Below the pieces are notes generated by a model, which searched no databases, was not told the origin of the DNA, and saw only the letters and a program-made list of their open reading frames with translations. From positions 1,798,001-1,862,000 of the forward strand of contig NZ_SRMB01000001.1 of assembly GCF_004745645.1 (NCBI RefSeq): a stretch of 64,000 bases of DNA, given 5' to 3'. Origin of the DNA: Hymenobacter metallicola (GTDB lineage Bacteria > Bacteroidota > Bacteroidia > Cytophagales > Hymenobacteraceae). The position numbers were made by a program, and so were the translations under genes. Positions 43,335-52,576 of this stretch are shown here, piece after piece (within the stretch, counting starts at the first letter, position 1; every line of letters starts with the position of its first letter).

Positions 43335-44360
43335 CTACATCCCGGTGTGGCCCAGCATCGGAAAGCGGCGCTGGTGCCAGTAGGGGTAAATCGGCTCGGT
43401 GGCGCTGGCCGCGTCGAGGCGGGCCACCTGCTCGGGCGTGAGGTTCCAGCCCACGGCCGCCAGATTCTGGCGCAGCTGCTCCTCGTTGCGCGCCCCCACC
43501 ACGATGTTGACCACCGTGGGGCGCTGCAAGAGCCAGTTCAACGCCACTTGCGCCACGGTTTTGCCGGTTTCGGCGGCTACTTCGTCCAGCGCGTCCACGA
43601 TGCGGAACAGCAGCTCATCGGGTACTTGCGGGCCCTGGCCCCCACCCTGCGCCAAGCGGCTGCTTTCGGGTACGGGCTGGCCCCGGCGAAACTTGCCCGA
43701 AAGCAAGCCGGCCGACAACGGGCTCCAAACAATGGTGCCCACGCCCTGGTCGAGGCCCAGGGGCAGCAGCTCCCACTCAAATTCGCGGGCAGCCAACGAG
43801 TAATAGGCCTGGTGCCCCACGTAGCGCGCCCAGCCGTAGCGCTCCGACACCGACAGGGACTTCATCAAATGCCAGCCCGAGAAGTTGGAACAGGCAATGT
43901 AGCGCACCTTGCCGCTCTGAATTAGCTGGTCGAGGGTGCGCAGGGTTTCCTCCACGGGCGTGTGCGCGTCGAAGCCGTGCATGTGGTAGATGTCGATGTA
44001 GTCGGTACCGAGGCGGCGCAGGCTATCCTCGCAGGCCTTCACCAGGTGGTGGCGCGAGGAGCCGTAGTCGTTGGCGCCGGGGCCGGTCGGGAAGGTGGCT
44101 TTGGTTGAAATCAATACCTCGTGGCGGCGGCCTTCCAGGGTTTTACCCAGTATTTCCTCGGCTATGCCGTCGGAGTAGCCGTTGGCCGTATCGAAGAGGT
44201 TGACGCCTGCTTCCAGGCAGATATCAATCAATTTGCGGGCTTCCTCTACCTGCGTGCTGCCCCAGGCTTTGAAAAACTCGTTGCTCCCGCCGAAGGTGGC
44301 CGTGCCAAAACTCAGAACCGGGATGCGCAGGCCCGAAGCGCCCAGCTGACGATATTCCAT
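43335..44360 (-). CDS. Aldo/keto reductase
   Basis: The 341-residue TIM-barrel oxidoreductase shows FDTANGYSDG (Asp/Tyr of the catalytic tetrad, about 58-67), the lysine in LISTKATF, and the histidine in IDIYHMHGFD. The C-terminal NADPH-binding segment includes VNIVVGARNEEQLRQN. It reduces aldehydes or ketones using NADPH in the cytoplasm; it belongs to the AKR family of YajO/Tas-like proteins and the natural substrate cannot be inferred. The ATG at 44360 is used rather than 44369, matching the MEYRQLG family start. It is divergent from a phytoene-desaturase-like gene with long inverted repeats between. Confidence 0.92.
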   Translation of the reverse strand: MEYRQLGASGLRIPVLSFGTATFGGSNEFFKAWGSTQVEEARKLIDICLEAGVNLFDTANGYSDGIAEEILGKTLEGRRHEVLISTKATFPTGPGANDYGSSRHHLVKACEDSLRRLGTDYIDIYHMHGFDAHTPVEETLRTLDQLIQSGKVRYIACSNFSGWHLMKSLSVSERYGWARYVGHQAYYSLAAREFEWELLPLGLDQGVGTIVWSPLSAGLLSGKFRRGQPVPESSRLAQGGGQGPQVPDELLFRIVDALDEVAAETGKTVAQVALNWLLQRPTVVNIVVGARNEEQLRQNLAAVGWNLTPEQVARLDAASATEPIYPYWHQRRFPMLGHTGM

Positions 44361-44488
44361 ACGGTGCAAGAAATCAAGGGTGAAGCCCCGGGCGAAACGC
44401 TTGTTCGCGTCTGCTCCACCCAGACCAGGTGGCCGCCGCGCGGGGCATTGCCCTGTTATACAAGCCAGCCGGGCGGATGGTTTTCGCC

Positions 44489-44560
44489 TCCCGACCCAGA
44501 AGGGCTTGCTCTACCGGCCAGCCCTTCTGGGTCGGGACAGGGCAAGCCAGGAGCTTGCCG
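44489..44560. repeat. 18-bp perfect inverted repeat and adjacent small stem in a divergent promoter region
   Basis: TCCCGACCCAGAAGGGCT (44489-44506) and its exact complement (44520-44537) flank a 13-nt spacer; a second stem GGCAAGC/GCTTGCC lies at 44541-44559. The 303-bp region separates divergent genes starting at 44360 and 44664, so this is not a normal terminator position. It may be an operator, an attenuator in the leader of the flavoprotein gene, or a boundary element. Confidence 0.55.
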
Positions 44561-44663
44561 GCGGATACAAGAGGACCGCTGCCCCGTTGCCGCCGGATTT
44601 ATCCGCTACTACGTGCCATGTTCCGCGTTCTATTGTTATCTAGCCGCAAACTTTCCCCTGGTG

Positions 44664-46127
44664 ATGAGCAAACCTGAGTACGACGCAGTGGTAGTGGGCT
44701 CCGGCCCCAACGGATTAGCGGCGGCCATCGTGCTGCAGCAGGCGGGCCTGTCGGTGCTGCTGCTCGAAGGCAAAGACCAGCTGGGCGGCGGCCTGCGCAC
44801 CACCGAGCTGACCCTGCCCGGCTTCCGCCACGACGTGTGCTCGGCTATTCACCCGCTGGCTGCCGGCTCGCCCTTCTTCCAAACTCTGCCCCTGGCTCAG
44901 TACGGCCTGGAGTATATTGTGCCCCCCGTGGCGGCGGCCCACCCCTTCGATGATGGCACCGCTGCCACCGTACGCAACTCCCTGGCCGACACGGCCCGCC
45001 GCCTCGGGGCCGACGAGGGGGCGTACCGTCGCCTGCTCGAACCCCTGGTAGCCGACTGGCCCGGTATTGTGAACGACGTGCTGGCCCCGCTACAGCTACC
45101 GAGCAAGCCGCTGGATATGGCCCGGTTTGGCTTGTCGGCCCTGCAGCCGGCTACGCTGCTGACCAAGCGTTTTCAGACCCGCGACGCCCGGGGACTGTTT
45201 GCGGGCATGGCCGCCCACGCCATTCAGCCCCTGGGCAACCTGACGACGTCGGCCATTGGCCTGGTGCTGCTGATTGCGGCCCACCGCCGGGGCTGGCCCC
45301 TGCCGAAGGGCGGCTCCCAAAGCATTGCCGATGCCCTGGCCGCGCACTTTGTGGCCCTGGGCGGCCGGGTGCAGACCGGCACCTACATCAAGTCCCTGGC
45401 CGACTTGCCGGCGGCCAAGGCCGTGCTTTTCGACATCACCCCGGCTCAGCTGCTGCAAATTGCCGGGCATAGCCTGTCCGCCGTGTACCAGTGGCAGCTG
45501 CGGCGCTACCGCTACGGCATGGGCGTGTTTAAGATAGACTGGGCCCTGGACGCGCCGATTCCCTTTACGGCGGAAGGCTGTAGGCAAACGGCCACGGTGC
45601 ATCTGGGCGGCACCCTGGAGGAAATTGCGGTGGGGGAAAAAGCCGCCGCCCGCGGCGCCCACCCCGACAAGCCCTTTGTGCTGCTGGCCCAGCAAAGCCT
45701 GTTTGACGACACCCGCGCCCCGGCGGGCAAACATACGGCCTGGGCCTACTGCCACGTTCCCAACGGCTCCCGGGTCGACATGACGGCGGCTATTGAGCAA
45801 CAGGTGGAGCGGTTTGCTCCGGGCTTTCGGGAGCGAATTATTGGCCGCCACACCTTCGATACGGCCCAAATGGAGGCCTATAACCCGAACTATGTGGGCG
45901 GCGACATCAACGGCGGCCTGCTGGATATAAGTCAGCTCTTTACCCGCCCGGCACTGCGGGCTTCGCCCTACCGCACCTCCAAACCCGGGCTCTACCTGTG
46001 CTCGTCGGCTACCCCACCCGGCGGGGGCGTGCACGGCATGTGCGGCTACCACGCGGCCAGCCGGGCCCTGCGCGACGTGTTCGGCTTATATCCGACGCCT
46101 TTGTTTCAGGAACCCGTAGGCAGCTGA
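44664..46127 (+). CDS. Phytoene-desaturase-like FAD-dependent oxidoreductase
   Basis: The 487-residue flavoprotein has the N-terminal dinucleotide-binding motif AVVVGSGPNGLAAAIVLQQAG (about 8-29), the second FAD contact LLLEGKDQLGGGLRT, and a C-terminal ATPPGGGVHGMCGYHAA segment typical of CrtI-like carotenoid oxidoreductases and related NAD(P)/FAD-dependent proteins. It lacks a signal peptide. The substrate could be a carotenoid or another polyene/lipid; no other carotenoid genes are beside it. The ATG at 44664 directly precedes the nucleotide-binding fold (a GTG at 44661 is adjacent); the frame upstream has no similarity. It converges with the O-antigen-ligase-like gene 18 bp away. Confidence 0.85.
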   Translation: MSKPEYDAVVVGSGPNGLAAAIVLQQAGLSVLLLEGKDQLGGGLRTTELTLPGFRHDVCSAIHPLAAGSPFFQTLPLAQYGLEYIVPPVAAAHPFDDGTAATVRNSLADTARRLGADEGAYRRLLEPLVADWPGIVNDVLAPLQLPSKPLDMARFGLSALQPATLLTKRFQTRDARGLFAGMAAHAIQPLGNLTTSAIGLVLLIAAHRRGWPLPKGGSQSIADALAAHFVALGGRVQTGTYIKSLADLPAAKAVLFDITPAQLLQIAGHSLSAVYQWQLRRYRYGMGVFKIDWALDAPIPFTAEGCRQTATVHLGGTLEEIAVGEKAAARGAHPDKPFVLLAQQSLFDDTRAPAGKHTAWAYCHVPNGSRVDMTAAIEQQVERFAPGFRERIIGRHTFDTAQMEAYNPNYVGGDINGGLLDISQLFTRPALRASPYRTSKPGLYLCSSATPPGGGVHGMCGYHAASRALRDVFGLYPTPLFQEPVGS

Positions 46128-46145
46128 GCAACTCAACCTTGCTCG

Positions 46146-47423
46146 TTAGCTTAGCAACGGGTTCGATTCTTTTCTCTCCGGCACAAGTTCTGAAGGCGGG
46201 GCGGCTTGGGCCGCTACCACCAGAAAGCCGTAGCTGAAGACGAACAGGTTTAAGCCTAGCTGCAGGCTGAGCATGTCGGCCGTCATCATCACGGTGGCCT
46301 GAATCAAGACGAAGAACCAGACGTACGGATTGCGCCGGGTGCGGGCGGCTACCAGGGGCCCTACCAGCACGGCCAGCCACAGCCCCAGGCCCACAATACC
46401 GCCGCCCATCAGGGCCTCCAGGTATTGATTGTGCACTTCCACGCGGTTGGCGGGGCGCAGGCCAAAATCTTTCCAGCTGTATTGCTCCATCATGGCCGCG
46501 TGGGTATCGGCCGGACCGACGCCCAGCAGCCAGTTTTTCTGAATAACGGCCGAGGCCGTTTCGACGGCAGCCAGGCGGCGGGCCAGGGAGTAGTTGTTGA
46601 TGTCGCGCCCTTCCGAGTACTGGTACACATCGAAGAGCGTGGAGGCCACCCGCTGCCGCACCGAGGGCAGGGTGCGGTAGGCCAGCCAGGGCCCCAGCGC
46701 CAGCAGCAGAAAAAGGCCAATGCCCAGCACCAGGTGGCGGCGCACCAGCATCCAGAGGGCGTAGGCCAGCAGGCCCACGTAGAACACCAGCAGGCCGGTA
46801 CGGTAGGCCAGCACGTGCAGGGTAAGTGCCGCCCCGGCCGCCGCTACCAGCAGGGCCGCACGGAGCACCGCTGGGGCCTGGCGCTGGAGCAGCAAGCCCC
46901 AGAAAAAGCTCAGGGCCAGCATCACGCCGAAGGGTACGTGAAATATTCGGGTTACGGCCTGCACGTTCTGGCCAATGCGAATGGCCTCGTTGGCTTCGGC
47001 CGGATGAAGCAGGTATTTGCCCAAGGTAACCACGCCAATGGCCGCCGTACCCAGCACAAACAAACTACCCACGCTCCGGCGCTGCCGGCCCGTAAGCGGC
47101 ACGGCCAGGGTGAATGCCAGCGGCACGCCCAGCCAGGACAAGCTTCGGAACAGCTCGTGCCGCCAGGTGGCCCATTCACTGGTGTAGAGCCCGCTGAGCA
47201 GCAGGAAAACAACCAGCGCCGCGGCCCGCATGGCCGCAGCGTTGCGGAAATACCGCGGCCAGATTCGTCCCAGCTCCGGGTTGGCCAGGCCCGCCACTAC
47301 CCCGGCTACCGGGGCCAGCGACACCAGGGCGCGGGAAGCCAGCAGCCCCACCACCCCGGCGGCGCAGGCCAGCCAGAGCAGGTGTTGCGAAAGACGGCCG
47401 GAACGATAATACGCTACAAACAT
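46146..47423 (-). CDS. O-antigen ligase/Wzy-family membrane protein
   Basis: The 425-residue protein has about eleven transmembrane helices and a large periplasmic loop containing RVEVHNQYLEALMGGGIVG (about 335-353), the Wzy_C motif with its catalytic-type histidine. Such proteins join polysaccharide chains to lipid A core or polymerise repeat units in the inner membrane. The start is the ATG at 47423; a TTG lies six bases earlier. It lies 61 bp after a methyltransferase gene on the same strand, which could modify the same glycan. No other polysaccharide genes are in the window, so whether it is ligase or polymerase cannot be decided. Confidence 0.82.
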   Translation of the reverse strand: MFVAYYRSGRLSQHLLWLACAAGVVGLLASRALVSLAPVAGVVAGLANPELGRIWPRYFRNAAAMRAAALVVFLLLSGLYTSEWATWRHELFRSLSWLGVPLAFTLAVPLTGRQRRSVGSLFVLGTAAIGVVTLGKYLLHPAEANEAIRIGQNVQAVTRIFHVPFGVMLALSFFWGLLLQRQAPAVLRAALLVAAAGAALTLHVLAYRTGLLVFYVGLLAYALWMLVRRHLVLGIGLFLLLALGPWLAYRTLPSVRQRVASTLFDVYQYSEGRDINNYSLARRLAAVETASAVIQKNWLLGVGPADTHAAMMEQYSWKDFGLRPANRVEVHNQYLEALMGGGIVGLGLWLAVLVGPLVAARTRRNPYVWFFVLIQATVMMTADMLSLQLGLNLFVFSYGFLVVAAQAAPPSELVPERKESNPLLS

Positions 47424-47484
47424 CGGCAAGCGGAAACGCTATTGACCAGCCTAACGCCGGCGCACTGAGAAGAAAGTCCCACGC

Positions 47485-48345
47485 CTAGGTACGGGCCGTA
47501 TCCAGGGCCAGCTTGCCCGTTAGCTCGGCCACGGCCTGGCTGGTTTCGGCCCGCTTTTCATACTCCACAATCAGGTGGCCGCCCACCAGCACGTTCAGGC
47601 TTTGGTTGAGCTGGGCCAGTTCGGCGTAGATTTCCGGACGCTTGGCCGAGGGCGTGCCGCGGCGCAGGCCCCGGCGGCGGGCCAGCCAGCCCATCAGCCG
47701 CATCCAGGGATAGTAGAGGGGCAGCAGCGCCAGCGACGTGTAGTTGACCCGGCTGGGGTGCACTTCCACAATCCGCAGGCCCGACAAGGCGGCCAGGGCC
47801 CGCTGCTTGGTGATATTGGCGAAGAAAATATGCCCCAGATACACGTCGTGGATGCTGTGGGCTTTGTCGGCGGCCCAGATAGAGTCGACCTCGTTGGGCG
47901 GCATCAGCTTGTAGGCCTCACTTTCCAGCAGCAAGTAGCTCAGGCGGGTGCGCAGGTTGGAGTAGTTAGGCGTCGTCACGATGGCCCGGCCGCCGGGGCG
48001 CAGCACCCGGTTCAGCTCCTGAAACAGGTGGAGCTGGTTGGGCATGTGCTCAATACCTTCCTGGCAAATCACGAAGTCGAAGCTGGCGTCGGCAAAGGGC
48101 AGCGTCTCGTTCAGATTGGCCTTCACGCACTCGATGGCCGGATAGCGGAAAAATTCGGGGTAGAGGTCGGAGGCGGTGATATCGGCTCCAAGCTCGAGCA
48201 GTAGCTGGGCCGTGTCGCCGTTGCCGGCGGGCACGTCCAGCACCTTTTTTCCGGCCAGCTCGCTCTGCCGCCGCCGCAACATGGTAGTCAGCAGCACTTT
48301 GATATCCTTGCTACCAGAAAAAGCAGGCGCGGAGAGGCGAATCAT
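47485..48345 (-). CDS. Class I SAM-dependent methyltransferase
   Basis: The 286-residue protein has SAM motif I VLDVPAGNGDTAQLL (about 35-49), the acidic strand DITASDLY (55-62), FDFVICQEGIEHM (about 89-101) and the ELNRVLRPGGRAIVTTPN post-motif, typical of UbiE/COQ5-like small-molecule or glycan methyltransferases. The C-terminal half includes a basic amphipathic region (YPWMRLMGWLARRRGLRRG) that could touch membranes. It is immediately upstream of an O-antigen-ligase-like gene, suggesting a lipid or sugar substrate. It is cytoplasmic. Confidence 0.85.
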   Translation of the reverse strand: MIRLSAPAFSGSKDIKVLLTTMLRRRQSELAGKKVLDVPAGNGDTAQLLLELGADITASDLYPEFFRYPAIECVKANLNETLPFADASFDFVICQEGIEHMPNQLHLFQELNRVLRPGGRAIVTTPNYSNLRTRLSYLLLESEAYKLMPPNEVDSIWAADKAHSIHDVYLGHIFFANITKQRALAALSGLRIVEVHPSRVNYTSLALLPLYYPWMRLMGWLARRRGLRRGTPSAKRPEIYAELAQLNQSLNVLVGGHLIVEYEKRAETSQAVAELTGKLALDTART

Positions 48346-48519
48346 CGGGGCAATGTGAGAAAGTGAACCACAAAGTAAGCCTTCCGCGGCGTAACATCCT
48401 TACGCCGCCCCCTGGCCGGCGGGCGAGCCTCAGCTCGTCCGGCAAGCTCCTGACGCGGGCAAGCCCGGCCTTAACGCCGACGGCAACGGCTGCGTACAGC
48501 CCCATTTATCCCCTTCCCC

Positions 48520-48777
48520 ATGCCCCTGCACCCCGAATTAGACAAAAAGCTGAGCAAGACCTTCGAGCCGTCGACCTCTATCGACGACGTGTTCAAGGGC
48601 TACGACATCACCTTCGTTACCAACGAGCACGGCGAGCCGGTGACCCTGTTTTTCGGCAAGCGCCGCCCCGACGGCCTCATTGCCGGCGAGCGGTACACGC
48701 GCACCATCAAGCGGGAGCCGGGCAGCCTGGCCGTCAAATCCAGCCACTGGGATTTGCGCGGCAAGATTATGCGCTAG
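48520..48777 (+). CDS. Small conserved-looking protein of unknown function
   Basis: The 85-residue protein (opening MPLHPELDKKLSKTFEPSTS) has a beta-rich core (GYDITFVTNEHGEPVTLFFG) and a basic C-terminal part (YTRTIKREPG and HWDLRGKIMR). There is no signal peptide or cysteine. It appears cytoplasmic and well folded, and its codon use matches genuine genes here. It is flanked by a divergent methyltransferase gene and the convergent copper genes. Function unknown. Confidence 0.7.
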   Translation: MPLHPELDKKLSKTFEPSTSIDDVFKGYDITFVTNEHGEPVTLFFGKRRPDGLIAGERYTRTIKREPGSLAVKSSHWDLRGKIMR

Positions 48778-48802
48778 GTTTTTCGCGTACTGGGCGCAGC
48801 CC

Positions 48803-49180
48803 TTACTTCACCACCAGGCTGCCGCGTAGCATGCCCATGCCGCAGGTAAACTCGAAGCGGCCGGGCTTGTCGGGCAAGACCTCGACCAAGGTGGTTTGGA
48901 AAGCCGGCAGGGCGCGGCGGATGCTGAAATCGGGGAATAGCAACTCCTCCGAGCAGCTGTTTTCCTCGGCCCGGTAGAAGCTCAGCTGCACCGGCCGCCC
49001 CCGCTCCACCTCGATAACGTCGGGCGAATAGCCGCCCTTCACGGTGATATCGACCTGCTGCACCCCGCCCGAAGACGATACGGCGCTGACGGTTTGCCGG
49101 GCCGAGAAAAAGAAGTACCAGACTACGAAGCCCATCAGCCCGAGCCCGGTCAGGGTCACTATACTTTCGGTCGTATCCAT
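48803..49180 (-). CDS. Membrane-anchored cupredoxin-domain protein of the copper locus
   Basis: The 125-residue product has one N-terminal transmembrane helix (SIVTLTGLGLMGFVVWYFFF, about 6-25) and a cupredoxin fold with VKGGYSPDVIEVERGRPVQL, a Cys-containing SCSEELLFPDF strand and the C-terminal FTCGMGMLRGSLVV loop. The ligand set Cys/Met without an obvious pair of histidines differs from classical blue copper sites but is typical of this copper-locus family. It should face the periplasm and pass Cu(I) to or from the CopA ATPase encoded 12 bp upstream in the same transcript. Confidence 0.85.
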   Translation of the reverse strand: MDTTESIVTLTGLGLMGFVVWYFFFSARQTVSAVSSSGGVQQVDITVKGGYSPDVIEVERGRPVQLSFYRAEENSCSEELLFPDFSIRRALPAFQTTLVEVLPDKPGRFEFTCGMGMLRGSLVVK

Positions 49181-49192
49181 AGCAAGAGGCGT

Positions 49193-51466
49193 TTAGCGGG
49201 ATGAAAAGGCGCGCAGGCGCAGGGAGTTGGTCAGCACCGATACCGAGCTCAGGGCCATAGCCCCGGCCGCCAGCATGGGCGAGAGCAGCACCCCGAACAC
49301 CGGATACAAGAGCCCCGCCGCCACCGGAATGCCCAGCGTGTTGTAGATAAAGGCGAAAAACAAGTTTTGCTTGATGGTCCGGATGGTCTGGCGCGACAGG
49401 TCGATGGCCGTGACCACGCCCCGCAGGTCGGAGCGCATCAGCGTGATGCCGGCCGCTTCCATGGCCACGTCGGTGCCCGCGCCCATGGCCAGCCCAATGT
49501 CGGCCTGGGCCAGGGCCGGGGCGTCGTTGATACCGTCGCCGACCATGGCCACGGTGCGGCCTTCGGCCTGCAGCTCCTTCACCTTGCTGGCTTTGTCCTG
49601 GGGCAATACTTCGGCAAAATAGCGCGTGATGCCCACCTGCCGGGCTACTTCGGCGGCCGTCTGCGGATTGTCGCCGGTCATCATCACGACCTCAATGCCG
49701 CGCTGCTGCAGGCTGCGAATGGCCGCCGCCGAGGTGTCGCGCACGGTATCGGCCACGCCCAGCACAGCCACGCTGTGCCCAGCCACGGCCACGTAGAGCA
49801 CCGTTTTGGCTTGGCCCAGCAATTGTTCGGCCTGGGCCAGCAGCTCGGGAGGCAGCGAAATGTCTTGCTCAGTCAGCAGGCGGCGGTTACCGATAAGCAC
49901 GCTTTGACCTTCCACCGTAGCCGCCGCACCGCGGCCCTCCACGGCCCGAAAGCCAGTGGCGGTGGGCAAAGTTAGCTGTTGCGCCTCAGCGTAGCGCACC
50001 ACCGCCTCGGCCAGCGGATGCTCCGAGAGCCGCTCCACGGCTGCAACCCGAGCCAGCAGAGTAGCGGCGTCCTGCCCCGGGGTGGTCAGCAGGTCGGTTA
50101 CCGTGGGCTCGCCGCGGGTGATGGTGCCGGTTTTGTCGAGCAGTACGGTGTTGACCTGGTAGGCTTTTTCCAGGGCTTCAGCATTGCGGACCAGCACCCC
50201 GTTTTCGGCGCCTTTACCGGTGCTGACCATGATGGCCGTGGGCGTGGCCAGGCCTAGGGCGCAGGGGCAGGCAATGATGAGCACGGCCACGAAGTTGACC
50301 AAGGCCAAGGGCAAGCGGCTTTCCACCGGAGCCAGATCAAACCAGAGCACGAAGGTGAGAATGGCAACGCAAACCACGGTGGGCACGAAAACGGCGCTGA
50401 CCTTGTCGGCCAACCGCTGAATGGGGGCCCGGCTGCCCTGGGCATCTTCCACGAGCTTTACAATCTGGGCCAGCATGGTGGCCGCCCCAATTTTGGTGAC
50501 CTGGAAGCGGAAGGAGCCGGTCTTATTCAGTGTGGCTCCGAACACGGCGTCGCCGGGCTTTTTTTCCACGGGCAAACTCTCGCCCGTAAGCATGGCCTCG
50601 TCCACGGCCGAGTGGCCATCGAGGACCACGCCGTCGGTGGCGACTTTCTCGCCGGGCCGCACCACCACCACGTCGCCTTCCTGCACCTGCTCGATGGGCA
50701 CGTCGACTTCCTGGCCGCCGGGGCGCACCACGCGGGCCGTTTTGGCCTGTAGGCCCATCAGGGTACGAATGGCGGCCGAAGTCTGGGTTTTGGCCCGCAG
50801 CTCCAGCACTTTGCCCAGCAAAATCAGGGCAATAATGGTGGCGGTGGTATCGTAATACACTTCCGGCAGCAGGCCGCGGCTGGTGAAAAAGCCGGGGGCC
50901 ACGGTGGCGGCCAGGCTGTAGAGAAACGCGGCCCCGGTGCCCACGGCAATCAGGGTGTCCATGTTGGCAGCGCGGTGCTTGAAGCCATTCCAGGCCGAGG
51001 AATAGAATTCCCGCCCGCTGTACAGCAGCACCGGCAGAGTCAGGATCAGCAGCACGTAGTTGAGCGCCGGCATGCTGATGCGGGCCATCAGGGCGGGCCA
51101 GAGCATGAGCATGCTCAGGGGCATAATAATGAGGGCCAGGCCGGTAGCTACCCAGAAGCGGCGCTTGAGCTGCTGGTAGGCCCGGGCTTTCTGCTGGTCG
51201 AGCTCGGCCTGCCGGTCGGCGGCGCTGGTATCGGGGGCCCGCTCCAGGACACCATAGCCGGCCTTTACCACGGCTTCCTTGAGCGTAGCGGGCGAGGCTT
51301 CGGCGGGCAGGTAGTCGACGGTGGCTTTTTCGGTGGCGAAGTTGACCACGGCCCGCTGCACGCCGGGCGTGCGGCTCAAAGACTTTTCGACGAAGGACGC
51401 GCAGGAGGCGCAGGTCATGCCTTCAATGTCGAGGGTTTCGGTTTCGGTTTTGGTGGATGGTTCCAT
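49193..51466 (-). CDS. copA: Copper-translocating P1B-type ATPase
   Basis: The 757-residue pump has an N-terminal HMA domain with the GMTCASC metal motif (C19, C22), eight predicted helices, the transport motif C400-P-C402 in [18 protein letters not shown] with phosphorylation D444, the [10 protein letters not shown] motif, and [14 protein letters not shown] with a C-terminal pattern NxxSxxS-type helix indicates the Cu(I)/Ag(I) class. It exports monovalent copper from the cytoplasm. The start at 51466 is preferred; the 106 upstream codons overlap a repeat-containing promoter region. It is co-transcribed with a cupredoxin and divergent from the RND/HMBD half of the island. Confidence 0.95.
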   Translation of the reverse strand: MEPSTKTETETLDIEGMTCASCASFVEKSLSRTPGVQRAVVNFATEKATVDYLPAEASPATLKEAVVKAGYGVLERAPDTSAADRQAELDQQKARAYQQLKRRFWVATGLALIIMPLSMLMLWPALMARISMPALNYVLLILTLPVLLYSGREFYSSAWNGFKHRAANMDTLIAVGTGAAFLYSLAATVAPGFFTSRGLLPEVYYDTTATIIALILLGKVLELRAKTQTSAAIRTLMGLQAKTARVVRPGGQEVDVPIEQVQEGDVVVVRPGEKVATDGVVLDGHSAVDEAMLTGESLPVEKKPGDAVFGATLNKTGSFRFQVTKIGAATMLAQIVKLVEDAQGSRAPIQRLADKVSAVFVPTVVCVAILTFVLWFDLAPVESRLPLALVNFVAVLIIACPCALGLATPTAIMVSTGKGAENGVLVRNAEALEKAYQVNTVLLDKTGTITRGEPTVTDLLTTPGQDAATLLARVAAVERLSEHPLAEAVVRYAEAQQLTLPTATGFRAVEGRGAAATVEGQSVLIGNRRLLTEQDISLPPELLAQAEQLLGQAKTVLYVAVAGHSVAVLGVADTVRDTSAAAIRSLQQRGIEVVMMTGDNPQTAAEVARQVGITRYFAEVLPQDKASKVKELQAEGRTVAMVGDGINDAPALAQADIGLAMGAGTDVAMEAAGITLMRSDLRGVVTAIDLSRQTIRTIKQNLFFAFIYNTLGIPVAAGLLYPVFGVLLSPMLAAGAMALSSVSVLTNSLRLRAFSSR

Positions 51467-51849
51467 ACGTATTCTGACTACAAATCCGGCAGCGGACCTC
51501 GCCCCGCAAGGCGGCAAGCCCGCAACTATACTGCAAAGGAAGGCGGGGGCCGGCCCGGAGTTGGTACGAAATCCGTCCGGATTCTTGCATAATTTCTTCC
51601 GCGGCCGGGCCCCGCACCGCTCAGGTACAAAATCCGGCCGGGCAGTTGTAGAATTTTGCCCCGGCTCCGGCCCCACGGGCATTCCGTAAACAATCCAAAT
51701 CCATTTTTCCGTGCCAATGCGCCCGGTTTTTAGGAGCCTTGAGGGCCCGTTGCTAGTCTGGTGAAACCCGGCCGGCCGAACCATACCCGTGTAGCTAACG
51801 TTTCCATCTCGCCTAAGTCATCTACTTTTGCCGGTACGTAGTGCCCGTT
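51467..51849. promoter_or_regulatory. Divergent control region of the copper island with a ~61-bp imperfect tandem repeat
   Basis: This 383-bp region separates copA from the divergent secreted protein gene and probably carries both promoters. Two imperfect copies of a ~61-bp unit begin with GGTACGAAATCC at 51563 and GGTACAAAATCC at 51624; each continues with a CCGG element, a T/A-rich AATTTcTTCC or AATTTtGCC block and a GGGCCC-like end. A weaker partial copy (ACAAATCCGGC) lies near 51479. No MerR- or CopY-type dyad is obvious. Confidence 0.5.
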
Positions 51850-52311
51850 ATGTTCCGTAGCCTGTTCCTGATGCGCCGTTTGCTGGCGACGACCTTCCTG
51901 GTCGTCTTCGTCAACGTGTTCGTGGGCCAGTGCTGGTGCGCAACGCTGGCTCCGGCCCCCAAAGCGGCCAAGCCCGTGCCGGCTTGCCACCTGGCGGCTG
52001 CCAAGCGCCAGGCGGCCAAGTGCCACGGCCTGGCGGCGGACGGGAAAAGCAAAGCGGCCCAATCCCACGGCTCGAAGGGCCAGCACGACTGCTGCAAGGA
52101 CAAAACCACCAAGCTGCTCTCGGCCCTGACCCAGCCAGCCCAGAAACTGCTGGTGCCCGCCCCGGCTCTGCTGCCCGAGGCGAATGACTTTTACTTCCGC
52201 CCCGCGGCCAGCCGCTGGGACGCGTCGGCCCCGGTGACGCTGGTGGCCCGGCAGCACCTGCCGCCCAAAATTCCCGATATCCGCATCTACATTCAGTCCC
52301 TGACGGTCTGA
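51850..52311 (+). CDS. Secreted Cys/His-rich protein of the copper island
   Basis: The 153-residue product starts MFRSLFLMRRLLATTFLVVFVN, an export signal with a Cys-rich end (GQCWCATLAP). The mature part has repeated CH elements (PACHLAA, AKCHGLAA, SHGSKGQHDCCKD) before a Pro-rich C-terminus, suggesting a periplasmic copper-binding or sensing protein. It is first on the plus-strand side of the metal island, directly before the HMBD lipoprotein gene. A GTG lies 9 bases upstream; ATG at 51850 is preferred. Proteins of this type in Bacteroidota are uncharacterised. Confidence 0.7.
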   Translation: MFRSLFLMRRLLATTFLVVFVNVFVGQCWCATLAPAPKAAKPVPACHLAAAKRQAAKCHGLAADGKSKAAQSHGSKGQHDCCKDKTTKLLSALTQPAQKLLVPAPALLPEANDFYFRPAASRWDASAPVTLVARQHLPPKIPDIRIYIQSLTV

Positions 52312-52321
52312 TTTTCCGACG

Positions 52322-52374
52322 TGCCCGGGCCCGCGCCGGACATAGCCTTGCTATGTCCGGCGCGGGCCCGGGCA
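52322..52374 (+). terminator. 25-bp perfect hairpin after the Cys/His-rich gene
   Basis: TGCCCGGGCCCGCGCCGGACATAGC (52322-52346) has an exact inverted complement at 52350-52374 with only a 3-nt loop, followed by TTTGTG. It is the strongest stem in the window and should terminate or sharply attenuate transcription between the Cys/His-rich gene and the HMBD lipoprotein gene, uncoupling their levels. Confidence 0.85.
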
Positions 52375-52576
52375 TTTGTGCGTCCGGCCCGGCGTTTTCG
52401 CCCCGGTTGCACGGCCGCCTAACGCCCTGACTTGCGGGCCCTTTCATTGGCGCCCGGTCACTTCTGCCACTTGGCACTTCCTCAATTTCCTGGTTTTGAT
52501 TTCCTGGCTGCCCTACTGCGGGCGGCCCCGGCGGCTCCAAGTAGGCCCGCCCCTCACTCCCTATTTTTCCTGTCGT

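Noticed and set aside
44121..44663. Long N-terminal extension of the phytoene-desaturase-like ORF
   Set aside because: The extension overlaps the divergent reductase gene and the inverted-repeat region; the Rossmann motif begins a few codons after the ATG at 44664.
51467..51784. N-terminal extension of CopA to 51784
   Set aside because: The extra codons fall in the repeat-containing promoter region; the HMA domain begins right after the ATG at 51466.
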